This document shows, one piece after another, positions 63,122-64,000 of a stretch of 64,000 nt of DNA. This DNA is from Rhodanobacteraceae bacterium. Its GTDB lineage: Bacteria; Pseudomonadota; Gammaproteobacteria; Xanthomonadales; Rhodanobacteraceae. Below the pieces are notes generated by a model, which did no database searches, had not been told where the DNA came from, and worked only from the letters and a program-made list of their open reading frames with translations. Both the position numbers and the translations under genes were made by a program. Each line of letters starts with the position of its first letter. Within the stretch, counting starts at the first letter, position 1. The stretch is taken from assembly GCA_030123585.1 (NCBI GenBank), contig CP126120.1, forward strand, positions 1,923,001 to 1,987,000. Reading direction: 5' to 3'.

Positions 63122-64000
63122 ATGCGCCGCCCTCGCGATCCTGTACGCATGAACGCCAAACCCGACCTCGTTGCGAACACGCCCGACCCGGTCGACCGGG
63201 CCCGCGCCATCCTGGACCACGATGATCCCGCGCCGTCCCTGGCCGCACTGGCCGCGCGCGTGGGACTTTCGCCCGCGTGGCTGCAACGCCGTTTCAGGCA
63301 ACGCTTCGGCGTGTCGCCCGCGGAATACACCCGCGCACGGCGCTTCGGCGAATTCAAGCAGGCCCTGCGGGAAGGCGCGGACGTGACCGAGGCCGTGTAC
63401 GCAGCCGGCTTCGGATCGGGCAGCCGGGTCTACGAACACAGCGACCGCCTGCTCGGCATGCCGCCCACCCGCTACCGCGAAGGCGGCGCCGGCGTCGCGA
63501 TCCGCTACACCACGCTCGCCTGCCCGTTGGGCCGCGTGCTGGTGGCGGCGACCGCGCGCGGGCTGTGCGCGGTGACGCTGGGCGACGACGACGCGGCGCT
63601 GCTGGCGTCATTGCGCACGGAGTTCCCGCACGCCGACCTGACGCGCGTCGACGCCGGCCGCGACGAATGGCTGGCGGCCGTGGTCCATCGCATCGCCCGC
63701 CAGTTCGGCAGGCACGGCGGCGCGGACGATGCGCCGTTGCCGCCGCTCGACGTCGCGGCCAGCGCGTTCCAGTGGCGCGTATGGGAAGCGCTGACCCGCA
63801 TTCCCGCCGGCGAAACCCGCAGCTATGCGGACATCGCGCGCGCCATCGGCGAACCCGGCGCGGCGCGCGCGGTGGGTCGTGCCTGCGGCAGCAACAAGCT
63901 GGCGCTGATCGTGCCCTGCCACCGCGTGGTGCGTGCCGACGGCACGCCGGGCGGCTGGCGCTGGGGCGCCGCGCGCAAGCAGGCCTTGCTGGCACGGGAA
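63122..64000 (+). CDS. AraC-HTH / O6-alkylguanine-DNA methyltransferase fusion (partial)
   Basis: The reading frame runs off the window end. It encodes an AraC-type helix-turn-helix (SLAALAARVGLSPAWLQRRF, then GVSPAEYTRARRF and YAAGFGSGSRVYEH) joined to an alkylguanine transferase domain with the acceptor cysteine in LALIVPCHRVVRADG. This is the Ada layout without the N-terminal zinc domain that repairs phosphotriesters, so it probably repairs O6-alkylguanine and may regulate transcription. The ATG at 63122 has GGAG upstream; an in-frame ATG at 63149 is possible. Confidence 0.9.
   Translation, partial: MRRPRDPVRMNAKPDLVANTPDPVDRARAILDHDDPAPSLAALAARVGLSPAWLQRRFRQRFGVSPAEYTRARRFGEFKQALREGADVTEAVYAAGFGSGSRVYEHSDRLLGMPPTRYREGGAGVAIRYTTLACPLGRVLVAATARGLCAVTLGDDDAALLASLRTEFPHADLTRVDAGRDEWLAAVVHRIARQFGRHGGADDAPLPPLDVAASAFQWRVWEALTRIPAGETRSYADIARAIGEPGAARAVGRACGSNKLALIVPCHRVVRADGTPGGWRWGAARKQALLARE

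Overview
The window is GC-rich chromosomal DNA from a gammaproteobacterium, most likely a member of the Xanthomonadales (Xanthomonadaceae/Rhodanobacteraceae). The evidence is a type II secretion cluster in the Xanthomonas xps order (E-F-G-H-I-J-K-L-M-N-D, no separate gspC), the mreBCD-mrdA-rodA order, tryptophan and homogentisate catabolism side by side, and many short dispersed palindromic repeats. It is dense housekeeping DNA with one intact insertion sequence. I saw no rRNA, tRNA or CRISPR array.

Layout. 1-4872: cell-elongation operon (end of mreB, mreC, mreD, mrdA, rodA), with an unusual hairpin array between mreB and mreC. 4976-9404: valS, carrying two in-frame repeat insertions, facing a deformylase and a glycosyltransferase. 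9457-21895 (minus): a TonB-domain protein and the complete xps-type secretion operon, whose secretin carries a C-terminal SPOR domain. 21998-26256: a small secreted protein, serine dehydratase sdaA, a mini-glutaredoxin and a yceI-cytochrome b561-yceI operon. 26354-29938: a large one-protein hybrid sensor kinase. 30269-35605: pepA divergent from lptF-lptG, an RDD protein and xerD. 35651-39780: ilvE, aroK-aroB, a WGR protein and hemE. 39821-41202: an IS1111-type element. 41240-46609: trpS and a three-gene 2-oxoacid dehydrogenase operon. 47044-55216: kynA, two POT transporters, a MarR regulator, hppD, hmgA and fahA. 55300-58644: nadA-nadB and an Fnr-type regulator. 58950-64000: a SirB2 protein, two ABC permeases next to a possible recombinase remnant, a Rieske protein, a small membrane protein and the start of an Ada-type methyltransferase.

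How the genes work together. MreBCD, PBP2 and RodA form the elongasome. The xps genes encode a whole envelope-spanning exporter. The two POT carriers could bring in peptides whose tryptophan and tyrosine are broken down by KynA and by HppD-HmgA-FahA; maleylacetoacetate isomerase is not in the window. NadA and NadB make quinolinate and sit upstream of an oxygen-sensing Fnr.

The most interesting signal is the IS1111-type element at 39821-41202. It has split one arm of a dispersed palindromic repeat. The non-coding DNA after its transposase contains short matches to both the target site and the element's own right end, as expected for a guide ('bridge' or 'seek') RNA. Other points are the secretin-SPOR fusion, 7-bp tandem repeats in or near pseudopilin leader regions, repeat insertions inside valS and an E2 gene, and a POT carrier without its ExxER motif. 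All statements come from reading the sequence; no database search was run.
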